Assembly (NCBI RefSeq): GCF_004784475.1 | Contig: NZ_SRRT01000010.1 | Span: 62,001-126,000, forward strand | Reading direction: 5' to 3' | DNA: 64,000 nt | Source of the DNA: Streptomyces bauhiniae | Lineage (GTDB): Bacteria > Actinomycetota > Actinomycetes > Streptomycetales > Streptomycetaceae | Part shown: one piece after another, positions 50,017 through 57,539 of the stretch | How positions within the stretch are numbered: position 1 is the first letter of the stretch | Layout of the letters: each line of letters starts with the position of its first letter | Translations under genes and position numbers: made by a program | The notes under the pieces: model-generated | Database searches by the model: none | Seen by the model: only the letters and a program-made list of their open reading frames with translations | Told to the model about the DNA's origin: nothing

Positions 50017-52281
50017 TCAGCGGAACCGGCGCAGCCGCAGGCTGTTGGTCACCACGAACACCGAGGAGAAGGCCATCGCCGCCCCCGCGATCATCGGGTT
50101 CATGAGCCCCGCCGCGGCCAGCGGGAGCGCGGCGACGTTGTAGCCGAAGGCCCACACCAGGTTGCCCTTGATGGTGCCGAGGGTGCGCCGGGAGAGCCGG
50201 ATGGCGTCGGCGGCCACCCGCAGGTCGCCCCGGACCAGGGTGAGATCCCCGGCCTCGATCGCCGCGTCGGTGCCGGTGCCCATGGCGAGACCGAGGTCGG
50301 CGGTGGCGAGCGCGGCCGCGTCGTTCACCCCGTCCCCGACCATGGCGACAGCCCGCCCCTCGCGCTGCAGCTTCCGGACCACGTCCACCTTGTCCTCAGG
50401 CAGCACCTCGGCGATGACCTCGTCGATGCCGACCTCGCGCGCGACCGCCTCGGCGACCGTGCGGTTGTCCCCGGTGAGCAGCACCGGCGTCAGACCGAGC
50501 GCGCGCAGTTCGCGTACCGCCTCGGCGCTGGTCTCCTTCACCGCGTCCGCGACGGCGAGCACCGCGCGCGGCTTGCCGTCCCAGCCCGCCACGACGGCCG
50601 TACGGCCCTCCTGTTCGGCCCGGGAGCGGGCGGCGGCCAGTTCCTGCGGCAGGTCGTCCCAGAGCCGTCCGGCGGCCACCTCGTGGCCGTCCACGCGGCC
50701 GCGTACGCCCCGGCCGGGGACGTTCTCGAAGTGCTCGGCGGGGGGCAGCGTGCCGACGCGCTCCTCGGCGCCCTCCGCGACCGCGCGGGCGACGGGGTGC
50801 TCGGAGGCGTGCTCCAGGGCGCCGGCCAGCCGCAGCACCTGCTTCTCGTCCTCGCCGGGGGCGGTGTACACCTCCTGGAGCGTCATCCGCCCGGTGGTGA
50901 CGGTGCCGGTCTTGTCGAGCACGACGGTGTCCACGCGGCGGGTGGACTCCAGTACCTCGGGGCCCTTGATGAGGATGCCGAGCTGCGCGCCCCGCCCGGT
51001 GCCGACCATCAGCGCGGTCGGGGTCGCCAGGCCCAGGGCGCAGGGGCAGGCGATGATCAGTACGGCGACGGCGGCGGTGAAGGCGGCGACCGTGTCCCCG
51101 GTGACGCCCAGCCAGACGCCGAAGGTGCCGAGCGCGATCAGGATGACCACGGGCACGAACACGCCGGAGATCCGGTCGGCCAGGCGCTGCACCTCGGCCT
51201 TGCCGTTCTGCGCGTCCTCCACCAGCCGGGCCATCCGGGCAAGCTGGGTGTCCCCGCCGACCCGGTCCGCCTCGACCAGCAGCCGCCCGCCCGCGTTGAC
51301 GGTGGCGCCGGTGACCCGGTCGCCGGGGGAGACGTCGACGGGCACGGACTCACCGGTCAGCATGGAGGCGTCGACGGCGGAGGTGCCCTCCAGCACCGTG
51401 CCGTCGGTGGCGATCTTCTCGCCGGGCCGCACCACGAACCGGTCACCCACGGCGAGCGAGCCGACCGGAATCCGGGTCTCGCGACCGTCCCGCAGTACCG
51501 TCACGTCCTTCGCGCCCAGCTCCATCAGCGCCCGCAGCGCGGCACCCGCCCGGCGCTTGGAGCGGGCCTCCAGATAGCGGCCGAGCAGGATCAGCGCGAC
51601 GACCCCGGCGGCGACCTCCAGATAGATGACGGAGGTGCCCTCGGAGCGGGAGACGGTGAAGGTGAAGGCGTGCCGCATGCCGGGCATGCCCGCGTGGCCG
51701 AAGAACAGGGCCCACAGCGACCAGCCGAACGCGGCCAGCGTGCCGACCGAGACCAGGGTGTCCATGGTGGCCGCGCCGTGCCGCAGGTTGGTCCAGGCGG
51801 CCCGGTGGAAGGGCCACCCGCCCCAGACGACCACGGGCGCGGCGAGGGTCAGTGAGAGCCACTGCCAGTTGTCGAACTGGAGCGGCGGGACCATCGCCAT
51901 CAGGATCACGGGCACGGCGAGCAGGGCGGAGACCAGCAGCCGCTGCCGGAGCGCGGACAGCTCGGGGTCGCGCTCGGCCGGCCCGGCGGACTCCCCTGCC
52001 TCGGCGGCCGGTTCGGGCTCCGGGGGCGGGGGTTCCTCGGCGGTGTACCCGGTCTTCTCGACGACCGCGATCAGGTCCGCGACGCGGACGCCGTCGCCGA
52101 AGCTGACCTTCGCCTTCTCCGTCGCGTAGTTCACGGTGGCGCTCACGCCGTCCATGCGGTTGAGCTTCTTCTCCACCCGCGCGGCGCAGGACGCGCAGGT
52201 CATGCCGCCGATGAGCAGCTCGACCCGGTTCTCGTCCGCGGTGGGCGCCGTACGCCCTGTCTCTGCGGTGGTGCTGGTCAT
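50017..52281 (-). CDS. copA: Copper-translocating P1B-type ATPase
   Basis: A 754-residue heavy-metal ATPase that exports Cu(I) from the cytoplasm. One N-terminal HMA domain (GGMTCASCAARVEKKL, about residues 25-40), eight membrane helices, the actuator motif ASMLTGESVPVD, the membrane metal motif IIACPCALGLATPTALM (Cys-Pro-Cys, Cu(I) type), the phosphorylation site VVLDKTGTVTTG, the HP locus EHASEHPVARA and the hinge AMVGDGVNDAAALA are all intact. The downstream helices have the N and M/S residues expected of Cu(I) pumps (FGYNVAALP, GAAMAFSSVFVV). It follows the chaperone gene on the same strand, downstream of a CsoR-type operator. Confidence 0.94.
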   Translation of the reverse strand: MTSTTAETGRTAPTADENRVELLIGGMTCASCAARVEKKLNRMDGVSATVNYATEKAKVSFGDGVRVADLIAVVEKTGYTAEEPPPPEPEPAAEAGESAGPAERDPELSALRQRLLVSALLAVPVILMAMVPPLQFDNWQWLSLTLAAPVVVWGGWPFHRAAWTNLRHGAATMDTLVSVGTLAAFGWSLWALFFGHAGMPGMRHAFTFTVSRSEGTSVIYLEVAAGVVALILLGRYLEARSKRRAGAALRALMELGAKDVTVLRDGRETRIPVGSLAVGDRFVVRPGEKIATDGTVLEGTSAVDASMLTGESVPVDVSPGDRVTGATVNAGGRLLVEADRVGGDTQLARMARLVEDAQNGKAEVQRLADRISGVFVPVVILIALGTFGVWLGVTGDTVAAFTAAVAVLIIACPCALGLATPTALMVGTGRGAQLGILIKGPEVLESTRRVDTVVLDKTGTVTTGRMTLQEVYTAPGEDEKQVLRLAGALEHASEHPVARAVAEGAEERVGTLPPAEHFENVPGRGVRGRVDGHEVAAGRLWDDLPQELAAARSRAEQEGRTAVVAGWDGKPRAVLAVADAVKETSAEAVRELRALGLTPVLLTGDNRTVAEAVAREVGIDEVIAEVLPEDKVDVVRKLQREGRAVAMVGDGVNDAAALATADLGLAMGTGTDAAIEAGDLTLVRGDLRVAADAIRLSRRTLGTIKGNLVWAFGYNVAALPLAAAGLMNPMIAGAAMAFSSVFVVTNSLRLRRFR

Positions 52282-52401
52282 GCCCGGACTCCAGACATCG
52301 GACCGGACCTTACGGAATCCAGTATGAGCTGGTCGGTACGGCCCGGTCGGGGGAAGGGTGCGCGGTCCGCGCGCGGGACGCGCGGACCTGCGGGGTGGTG
52401 C

Positions 52402-52641
52402 TCAGGCCCGGCCGGTCAGCTCGAAGCCGGCCTCGTCGACGGCGGCGCGCACGGCCTCCTCGTCGAGCGGGGCCGCCGAGACGACGGTGACCTCGCCGGT
52501 GGAGGCGACGGCCTTCACCGAGCTGACGCCGGGGATCTCGGAGATCTCGGCGGAGACGGAGCCCTCGCAGTGGCCGCAGCTCATGCCGCTCACCTGGTAG
52601 ACGGCGGTGACGGAGCCGGGGGTGTCGGTCTGGGCGCTCAT
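52402..52641 (-). CDS. copZ: CopZ-type copper chaperone
   Basis: A 79-residue single HMA-domain protein with a metal site GMSCGHCEGSV (Cys-x-x-Cys); it carries Cu(I) to the ATPase encoded 120 bases downstream on the same strand. The ferredoxin-like fold shows in YQVSGMSC, GVSSVKAVASTGEVTV and VDEAGFEL. ATG 52641 follows GAGGAG with a 6-base spacer; the longer in-frame version would translate the tandem repeat and the operator region. It is the first gene after the copper operator. Confidence 0.92.
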   Translation of the reverse strand: MSAQTDTPGSVTAVYQVSGMSCGHCEGSVSAEISEIPGVSSVKAVASTGEVTVVSAAPLDEEAVRAAVDEAGFELTGRA

Positions 52642-52653
52642 GTCGTTCTCCTC

Positions 52654-52686
52654 GTCGTACTGGGGTCGTACTGGGGTCGTACTGGG
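52654..52686. repeat. Three tandem 11-bp repeats in the copZ leader
   Basis: GTCGTACTGGG is repeated three times without a break between the CsoR-type operator and the copZ ribosome site. The 11-base period is one helical turn, and the tract would lie in the 5' untranslated region or around the transcription start. Confidence 0.85.
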
Positions 52687-52719
52687 GTGTCCTCGGGGGA
52701 CCCTCACTCTTCGAACACT

Positions 52720-52736
52720 ATACCCCTAGGGGGTAT
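52720..52736. promoter_or_regulatory. CsoR-type copper operator
   Basis: ATACCCC-TAG-GGGGTAT is a perfect 7-bp inverted repeat with the C4-G4 and TAT flanks of CsoR/CopY-type copper operators. It lies 79 bases upstream of the copZ start. CsoR itself is not in the window. Confidence 0.8.
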
Positions 52737-52810
52737 TCCCCAAGGGGGTGCCGGGTGCGGGGGGAATTCACCGGCACCCTATGTATACGCCCGCTTTGTC
52801 GCAGTACGAC

Positions 52811-52853
52811 GAACGCCCGCACACCGTCCCCGAGGGGAGGCGTACGGGCGTTC
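52811..52853 (-). terminator. Hairpin after the small HTH gene
   Basis: GAACGCCCG (52811-52819) pairs with CGGGCGTTC (52845-52853), with an inner CCCC/GGGG. It lies 20 bases beyond the HTH gene stop on the minus strand. Confidence 0.65.
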
Positions 52854-52873
52854 CGGGTCGGGTGGCGCGGGGG

Positions 52874-53074
52874 TCAGCCCTCTCTGCGGCCCCGGTTGCC
52901 GGGCCGGGAGGCGACCCAGGCGCGCACGGTGTCGGCGTACCAGTAGGGCTTGCCGCTCTCCACGTGGTCGGGCGGTGGCAGCAGGCCGTGTTTCCGGTAG
53001 GACCGAACGGTGTCCGGCTGCACCCGGATGTGTGCCGCGATCTCCTTGTAGGACCAGAGCCTGCGGTCGGTCAT
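52874..53074 (-). CDS. Small MerR/excisionase-type HTH protein
   Basis: A 66-residue winged-helix protein: LWSYKEIAAHIRVQPDTVRS with YRKHGLLPPPDH is a MerR-like HTH without a dimerisation or metal domain. It resembles small actinobacterial DNA-binding proteins (BldC/excisionase-like HTH_17). ATG 53074 follows AGGAGG with an 8-base spacer, which fixes the start against an in-frame GTG at 53083 that overlaps the ribosome site. It stands alone; the roughly 284 bases upstream to the IolE-like stop have no gene I trust. A role in copper control is possible from its position, but the operator there is CsoR-like. Confidence 0.82.
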   Translation of the reverse strand: MTDRRLWSYKEIAAHIRVQPDTVRSYRKHGLLPPPDHVESGKPYWYADTVRAWVASRPGNRGRREG

Positions 53075-53358
53075 GCGTCGCACCTCCTGCGCGCGCCGCG
53101 GCGGCGGCCGGGGAGCGGCCGTCGGGGGAGCCCGGCGCTGTGCTGGTGATCACCAAGCCTGTGCCCGGTCAACGACGCAGAGTGACCACGAGCAAGCGGC
53201 TGTGGGCCGGGTGTGACGGAGAACCCGCGTAGGCGCGACATATGTGACAGGAGGGGTGCGTTCGTGACACAACCACAGCAGAGGAAGTGGGGGTGCGGCG
53301 GGCGTGGCGTGTTGACCCGTACGAGCGGAACCGTCGTGTTCGCGAGCGCGCGGTGCGT

Positions 53359-54273
53359 TTATACGCCGCACGACCTCAGGAACGCGCGGGTGCGGCGGGC
53401 GATCGGCAGCGGCCGGTCCGGCTCGCAGGGGTACATGTCCTGCTCGACGATGGCGAACAGGTCGGTGTCCAGCCGGGCCGCCGCCTCCAGTACCGGGCCG
53501 AGCGCGGGTACCCCGGCGGGGGGTTCGCACATCACGCCCCGCGCGACCGCCGGGCCGAAGGGCGTGCCCTCCGTGCGCACCTGGGCCAGGATCTCCGGGT
53601 CGACCTGCTTGAGGTGGAGGTAGCCGAGCCGCTCGCCGTAGGTCTCGATCAGCTCGACGCTGTCGCCGCCGCAGTAGGCGTAGTGGCCGGTGTCCAGGCA
53701 CAGGGAGACCAGGGCGGGGTCGGTGGCGTCGAGGAAGCGGGTGACGTGGGCCTCGGTGTCGATGTGGGTGTCGGCATGGGGGTGGACGACGATCGTCAGG
53801 CCGTACCGCTCGCGCACCTCGTGGCCCAGCCGCTCGGTCTGTCCGGTCAGGTCGCGCCACTGGGCCGGGGTCAGTTCGGCCGGCTCCAGCACCGCGCCGG
53901 TGCGGTCGTCCCGCCAGAAGGAGGGGATGACGACGAGGTGGCGGGCGCCGGTCGCGCGGGTCAGCTCGGCGACGGCGGAGACGTGCTCCCAGGTCTTCTC
54001 CCACACCGCCGGGCCGTGGTGCAGCCCGGTGAACACGGTCCCGGCCGACACCTTCAGGCCGCGCCGGGCGGTCTCCTCGGCGAGCACCTCGGGGTCGGTG
54101 GGCAGGTACCCGTAGGGGCCCAGCTCGATCCACTCGTAACCGGACGCGGCCACCTCGTCCAGGAAGCGCCGCCAGGGGACCTGGGCGGGGTCGTCCGGGA
54201 ACCAGACGCCCCAGGAGTCGGGCGCCGAACCGACGCGGACACGGGACAGCGGGGAGGACGGCATCGACGTCAT
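53359..54273 (-). CDS. IolE/IolH-like inosose dehydratase or isomerase (TIM-barrel)
   Basis: A 304-residue xylose-isomerase-like TIM barrel. Features: GSAPDSWGVWFPDDP near the N-terminus, VIPSFWRD, VVHPHADTHIDTEAHV, SLCLDTGHYAYCGGD with the metal Asp/His, and LHLKQVDPE. The family contains IolE (inosose dehydratase), IolI (inosose isomerase) and related sugar-phosphate epimerases. The place beside iolC-iolB-iolD favours an inositol step, most likely inosose dehydration; I cannot separate IolE from IolI by sequence alone. It is divergent from iolC, with a roughly 160-base regulatory region between. ATG 54273 has no clear ribosome site; ATG 54264 is the alternative. Confidence 0.82.
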   Translation of the reverse strand: MTSMPSSPLSRVRVGSAPDSWGVWFPDDPAQVPWRRFLDEVAASGYEWIELGPYGYLPTDPEVLAEETARRGLKVSAGTVFTGLHHGPAVWEKTWEHVSAVAELTRATGARHLVVIPSFWRDDRTGAVLEPAELTPAQWRDLTGQTERLGHEVRERYGLTIVVHPHADTHIDTEAHVTRFLDATDPALVSLCLDTGHYAYCGGDSVELIETYGERLGYLHLKQVDPEILAQVRTEGTPFGPAVARGVMCEPPAGVPALGPVLEAAARLDTDLFAIVEQDMYPCEPDRPLPIARRTRAFLRSCGV

Positions 54274-54304
54274 GGCCGTCAGCGTGCGGGCCGTCCGGAA
54301 AGTG

Positions 54305-54368
54305 TGTCAATAGCTGGTCCGAATGTCTGGACAAAACGTTGACAGGGCTCACCGGACCGGACTAGAAA
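54305..54368 (+). promoter_or_regulatory. Promoter/operator region of the iol operon
   Basis: TTGACA (54339-54344) and TAGAAA (54363-54368), 18 bases apart, form a good housekeeping-type promoter facing iolC. TGTCAA (54305-54310) is the inverted copy of this -35, and GTCCGAATGTCTGGAC lies between, with GTCC/GGAC ends. The repeats suggest an operator for an inositol regulator that is not in the window. Confidence 0.5.
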
Positions 54369-54434
54369 GCCGGGGGAGAGAGTCCTGCCGGGGTAGTCCT
54401 GACGAGTCCTGATGAACCTGATGAAGGGGAGTCG

Positions 54435-55385
54435 ATGGCGTACGACCTGATCACCATGGGACGGATCGGGGTGGACCTCTACCCCCTCCAGACCGGCGTC
54501 CCGCTCGACCGGGTGACGTCCTTCGGCAAGTTCCTCGGCGGCTCCGCCACCAACGTCGCCGTCGCCGCCGCCCGCCTCGGACTCGGAACCGCCGTCATCA
54601 CCCGTACCGGTGACGATCCGTTCGGTACGTACCTCCACGAGGCGCTGCGCGGCTTCGGCGTGGACGACCGCTGGGTGACCCCGGTGCCCGGCCTGCCCAC
54701 CCCGGTCACCTTCTGCGAGGTCTTCCCGCCGGACGACTTCCCGCTCTACTTCTACCGGCTGCCCAAGGCGCCCGACCTGGAGATCCACCCCGGCGAACTC
54801 GACCTCGACGCGATCCGCGCCGCCCGCGTCTTCTGGGTCACCGGCACCGGCCTGAGCGAGGAGCCCAGCCGTACGGCCACCCTCGGCGCCCTCGCCCACC
54901 GCGCCCGGTCCGGCATCACCGTCTTCGACCTCGACTGGCGCCCGATGTTCTGGGCGGACCCCGACACCGCGCGTCCCTTCTACGCCGAGGCCCTGCGGCA
55001 CGCCACCGTCGCCGTCGGCAACGTGGACGAGGTGGAGATCGCCACCGGCACCCGCGATCCGCACGCCGCCGCCCGCGCGCTGCTGGCCGCGGGGGTGGAA
55101 CTGGCGGTGGTGAAACAGGGCCCCAAGGGCGTCCTCGCCGTCCACCGCGACGGCACAAGCGCGGAGGTGCCCCCGCTCCCGGTCACCGTCCTCAACGGCC
55201 TCGGCGCGGGCGACGCGTTCGGAGGCTCGCTGTGCCACGGCCTGCTGGAGGGCTGGGACCTGGAGACGGTCATGCGCCACGCCAACGCCGCCGGCGCGAT
55301 CGTCGCCTCACGACTGGAATGCTCCTCCGCGATGCCGACCTCAGACGAGGTGGCTGCGGCACTGGCGACGGGAGCGGTGCGATGA
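54435..55385 (+). CDS. iolC: 5-dehydro-2-deoxygluconokinase
   Basis: A 316-residue PfkB-family kinase of inositol catabolism. Marks: ITMGRIGVDLYPLQTG at the start (IolC signature), GKFLGGSATNVAVAAARLG, VFDLDWRPMFW, VAVGNVDEVEIATG and the C-terminal LNGLGAGDAFGGSL with the catalytic Asp. IolC phosphorylates 5-dehydro-2-deoxygluconate before aldol cleavage. ATG 54435 follows AAGGGGAG. Its stop overlaps the ATG of the repeat ORF (ATGA), so expression of that ORF should be coupled to iolC. It is the first gene of the plus-strand iol operon. Confidence 0.94.
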   Translation: MAYDLITMGRIGVDLYPLQTGVPLDRVTSFGKFLGGSATNVAVAAARLGLGTAVITRTGDDPFGTYLHEALRGFGVDDRWVTPVPGLPTPVTFCEVFPPDDFPLYFYRLPKAPDLEIHPGELDLDAIRAARVFWVTGTGLSEEPSRTATLGALAHRARSGITVFDLDWRPMFWADPDTARPFYAEALRHATVAVGNVDEVEIATGTRDPHAAARALLAAGVELAVVKQGPKGVLAVHRDGTSAEVPPLPVTVLNGLGAGDAFGGSLCHGLLEGWDLETVMRHANAAGAIVASRLECSSAMPTSDEVAAALATGAVR

Positions 55386-55810
55386 GCCCTGGCCGGGCGG
55401 GGGCGGCGATCATCCTGGGGGTGCCCGGTGGGGGCGCCGCCGCCGGGGCGAGTATCGCCCCTCGTGCCCGGGCTGCTGCCGGGGCGAGGATCGCCGCTGA
55501 GGCGCGTGCTGCCACCGAGGGCTGGAGCGTGTGCGGCCCCCGTCCCGCCGAGGCCGCCGCCGGGGTGAGACCCGCCCTTCGTGCCCGGCCCGCTGTCGGG
55601 GCGAGGCTCGTCACGGGGGCCAGTGCCGTCGCCGGGGGCTGGAGCGCGTGCGGCCCACGCCCTGCCGAAGCCGCCGCCGGGAGGAGGAGCGCTCAGCGAG
55701 TCCGCCTCGCCGCCGAGGTAACGGCCGCCACTCGGGCCCGTGTCACCGCCGCCGGCCGGGGCGCATGCGGACTCTGTCCCGCCAAGCCCCCCGCCGGAGC
55801 CCCCCGATGA
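55382..55810 (+). CDS. Ala/Gly/Arg-rich repeat ORF in the iol operon, possibly a spurious coupled frame
   Basis: An open frame of 142 codons joins iolC (ATGA at 55382) and the aldolase gene (ATGA at 55807). It is built of three 39-residue repeats, and each repeat ends with a Trp/Arg-x-Cys-Gly motif (GWSVCGPRPAEAAAG, GWSACGPRPAEAAAG, GRGACGLCPAKPPAG). No domain, signal or membrane segment is seen. The frame is consistent because the 117-base repeat unit is a multiple of three. It could be a real protein, a spacer that keeps ribosomes coupled, or a chance frame over an expanded repeat. I know no homologue. Codon positions look G+C-biased as in a coding frame, but repeats can mimic that. Confidence 0.5.
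   Translation: MSPGRAGAAIILGVPGGGAAAGASIAPRARAAAGARIAAEARAATEGWSVCGPRPAEAAAGVRPALRARPAVGARLVTGASAVAGGWSACGPRPAEAAAGRRSAQRVRLAAEVTAATRARVTAAGRGACGLCPAKPPAGAPR
55445..55795 (+). repeat. Three tandem 117-bp repeats
   Basis: Units are about 55445-55561, 55562-55678 and 55679-55795. The best-kept core, GGGCTGGAGCG-GTGCGGCCC, recurs at 55519 and 55636 and in diverged form at 55753, exactly 117 bases apart. Units 1 and 2 are close; unit 3 has diverged. Confidence 0.8.
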
Positions 55811-56706
55811 GCACCGCCCGCGTCGACGTCGCCGCCCTGGTCCACCTCCGTACCCGGCACCCCGAGGCCATCGCGGAGGCGGCTGCTCGGCGGGTGCGGC
55901 GGCCGTTGGTCGGGGCGCGGGAGCGGGTGCTGATCGTGGCCGCCGATCATCCGGCGCGGGGTGCGCTGGGTGCGGGTGGGCGGCCGTTTGCCATGGCCAA
56001 CCGGGCCGACCTGCTGCACCGGCTGTGCGTGGCGCTGTCCCGGCCCGGTGTGGACGGGGTGCTGGCCAGCGCCGACGTACTCGACGACCTGCTGCTGCTC
56101 GGCGCCCTGGAGGGCAAGGTCGTCCTGGGCTCCATGAACCGGGGCGGTCTCCAGGGCGCCCGCTTCGAGCTGGACGACCGCTTCACCGGACACCGCCCCG
56201 AGGACATCGCCCGCCGCCGCTTCGACGCGGGCAAGCTGCTGCTGCGCATCGACCCCACCGACCCCGGCTCGCTGACCACCCTGGAGTCCGCCGCCCGCGC
56301 CGTCGACGCCATGGCGGAACGCCGACTCCCGCTGTTCATCGAGCCGTTCCTCAGCCGACGCGGCCCGGACGGGCGGCTGCGCAACGATCTGTCGGCCGAG
56401 GCCGTCACCACCTCCCTCGCCATCGCCTCCGGACTCGGCGGCTCCTCCGCCTACACCTGGTTGAAGGTGCCCGTCACGGAGAACCCGGACGACATGGCCG
56501 ACGTCATGGCGACCACCACGCTGCCCGCCGTCCTGCTGGGCGGCGAGACCGGCGGCTCCCCGCAGGAGCAGGCCGCCGCGTACGAGAAGTGGCGCGGCGC
56601 GCTTCAACTCCCCACCGTGCGCGGCCTGGTGGTCGGCCGCACACTGCTGTACCCGGCGGACGGCGACGTGGCCGCCGCCGTGGACACCGCCGCAGGACTG
56701 CTATGA
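55807..56706 (+). CDS. Cgl0159-family (beta/alpha)8 aldolase-like protein of inositol catabolism
   Basis: A 299-residue class I aldolase-type TIM barrel (DeoC/LacD-like). Segments I recognise: RVLIVAADHPARGALG near residue 40, GVLASADVLDDLLLLGAL, KVVLGSMNRGGLQGARFELD, LLLRIDPTDPGSLTTLES and AYTWLKVPVTENPD, where the Lys may be the Schiff-base residue. In Corynebacterium, homologues lie in iol clusters; by context it could cleave 6-phospho-5-dehydro-2-deoxygluconate (the IolJ step). Its ATG overlaps the repeat ORF stop and its stop overlaps the iolB ATG, both as ATGA. The exact reaction is inferred. Confidence 0.82.
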   Translation: MSTARVDVAALVHLRTRHPEAIAEAAARRVRRPLVGARERVLIVAADHPARGALGAGGRPFAMANRADLLHRLCVALSRPGVDGVLASADVLDDLLLLGALEGKVVLGSMNRGGLQGARFELDDRFTGHRPEDIARRRFDAGKLLLRIDPTDPGSLTTLESAARAVDAMAERRLPLFIEPFLSRRGPDGRLRNDLSAEAVTTSLAIASGLGGSSAYTWLKVPVTENPDDMADVMATTTLPAVLLGGETGGSPQEQAAAYEKWRGALQLPTVRGLVVGRTLLYPADGDVAAAVDTAAGLL

Positions 56707-57539
56707 GGGCCCGCATGACCAGCACCCGACTCCATCTGCCGCACGGCGAGGCCGCGAACGGCCCGTACGCGCTCGACATCGGGCCAGGTCAGGAGGGTTG
56801 GGCTCAGGGTTGGGCACACACCCGCCTGCGCGTCGTGGAGCTGGAAGCGGGCGGCACCCATACCTTCGACACCGGCGCCGCCGAATGGATCGTGCTCCCT
56901 CTCCAGGGTGCATGTACCGTACAAATTGACGAGAACGAGTTTCAGATCCGAGGCCGGGAGAACGTGTTCGCGGCAGTCTCCGACTTCGCGTACGCCCCCC
57001 GCGACAGCCGGGTCCAGATCGCCTCCGGCGCGGGAGGCCGCTTCGCCCTGGCAGGAGCGAAGTGCGAGCGACGACTCCCCGCCCGCTACGGCCCCGCGCC
57101 GGAGGTCCCCGTCGAACAGCGCGGCAGCGGCACCTGCGCCCGCCAGGTGCGCAACTTCGCCGCCGCCGACACCTTCGACTGCGACCGGCTCATCGCCGTG
57201 GAGGTCATCACCCCCGGCGGCAACTGGTCGTCCTACCCGCCGCACAAGCACGACGAGCACCGGCCGGGGGAGGAGTCCGAGCTGGAGGAGATCTACTACT
57301 TCGAGATCGAGGACGGCGGCCTCGGCTACCAGCGCGTCTTCCCCTCCCGTACCGGCGGCGCCGACCTGCTCGCCGAGGTCCGCACGGGTGACGCGGTGCT
57401 CGTCCCCGACGGCTGGCACGGCCCGTCGATCGCCCAGCCCGGCCACGCCATGTACTACCTGAACGTGATGGCCGGACCCGGCGCCGACCGGGAGTGGCGG
57501 ATCAGCTTCCACCCGGATCACACAGGGGGTTACCGGTGA
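56703..57539 (+). CDS. iolB: 5-deoxy-glucuronate isomerase
   Basis: A 278-residue bicupin. Marks: WIVLPLQGACTVQIDEN in the first cupin and the metal site SSYPPHKHDEH...LEEIYYFEI in the second (His-x-His-x(n)-Glu), then GDAVLVPDGWHGPSIAQPGH with the third His and YYLNVMAGP at the end, all as in IolB. It converts 5-deoxy-D-glucuronate to 5-dehydro-2-deoxygluconate. ATG 56703 overlaps the aldolase stop; a second in-frame ATG at 56715 is possible. Its own stop overlaps the iolD GTG. Length is normal. Confidence 0.94.
   Translation: MRARMTSTRLHLPHGEAANGPYALDIGPGQEGWAQGWAHTRLRVVELEAGGTHTFDTGAAEWIVLPLQGACTVQIDENEFQIRGRENVFAAVSDFAYAPRDSRVQIASGAGGRFALAGAKCERRLPARYGPAPEVPVEQRGSGTCARQVRNFAAADTFDCDRLIAVEVITPGGNWSSYPPHKHDEHRPGEESELEEIYYFEIEDGGLGYQRVFPSRTGGADLLAEVRTGDAVLVPDGWHGPSIAQPGHAMYYLNVMAGPGADREWRISFHPDHTGGYR

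Noticed and set aside
53264..53623. Plus-strand ORF with a good AGGAGG before GTG 53264
   Set aside because: Most of it runs antisense to the IolE-like gene and it encodes no recognisable or structured protein; the ribosome site may be chance.
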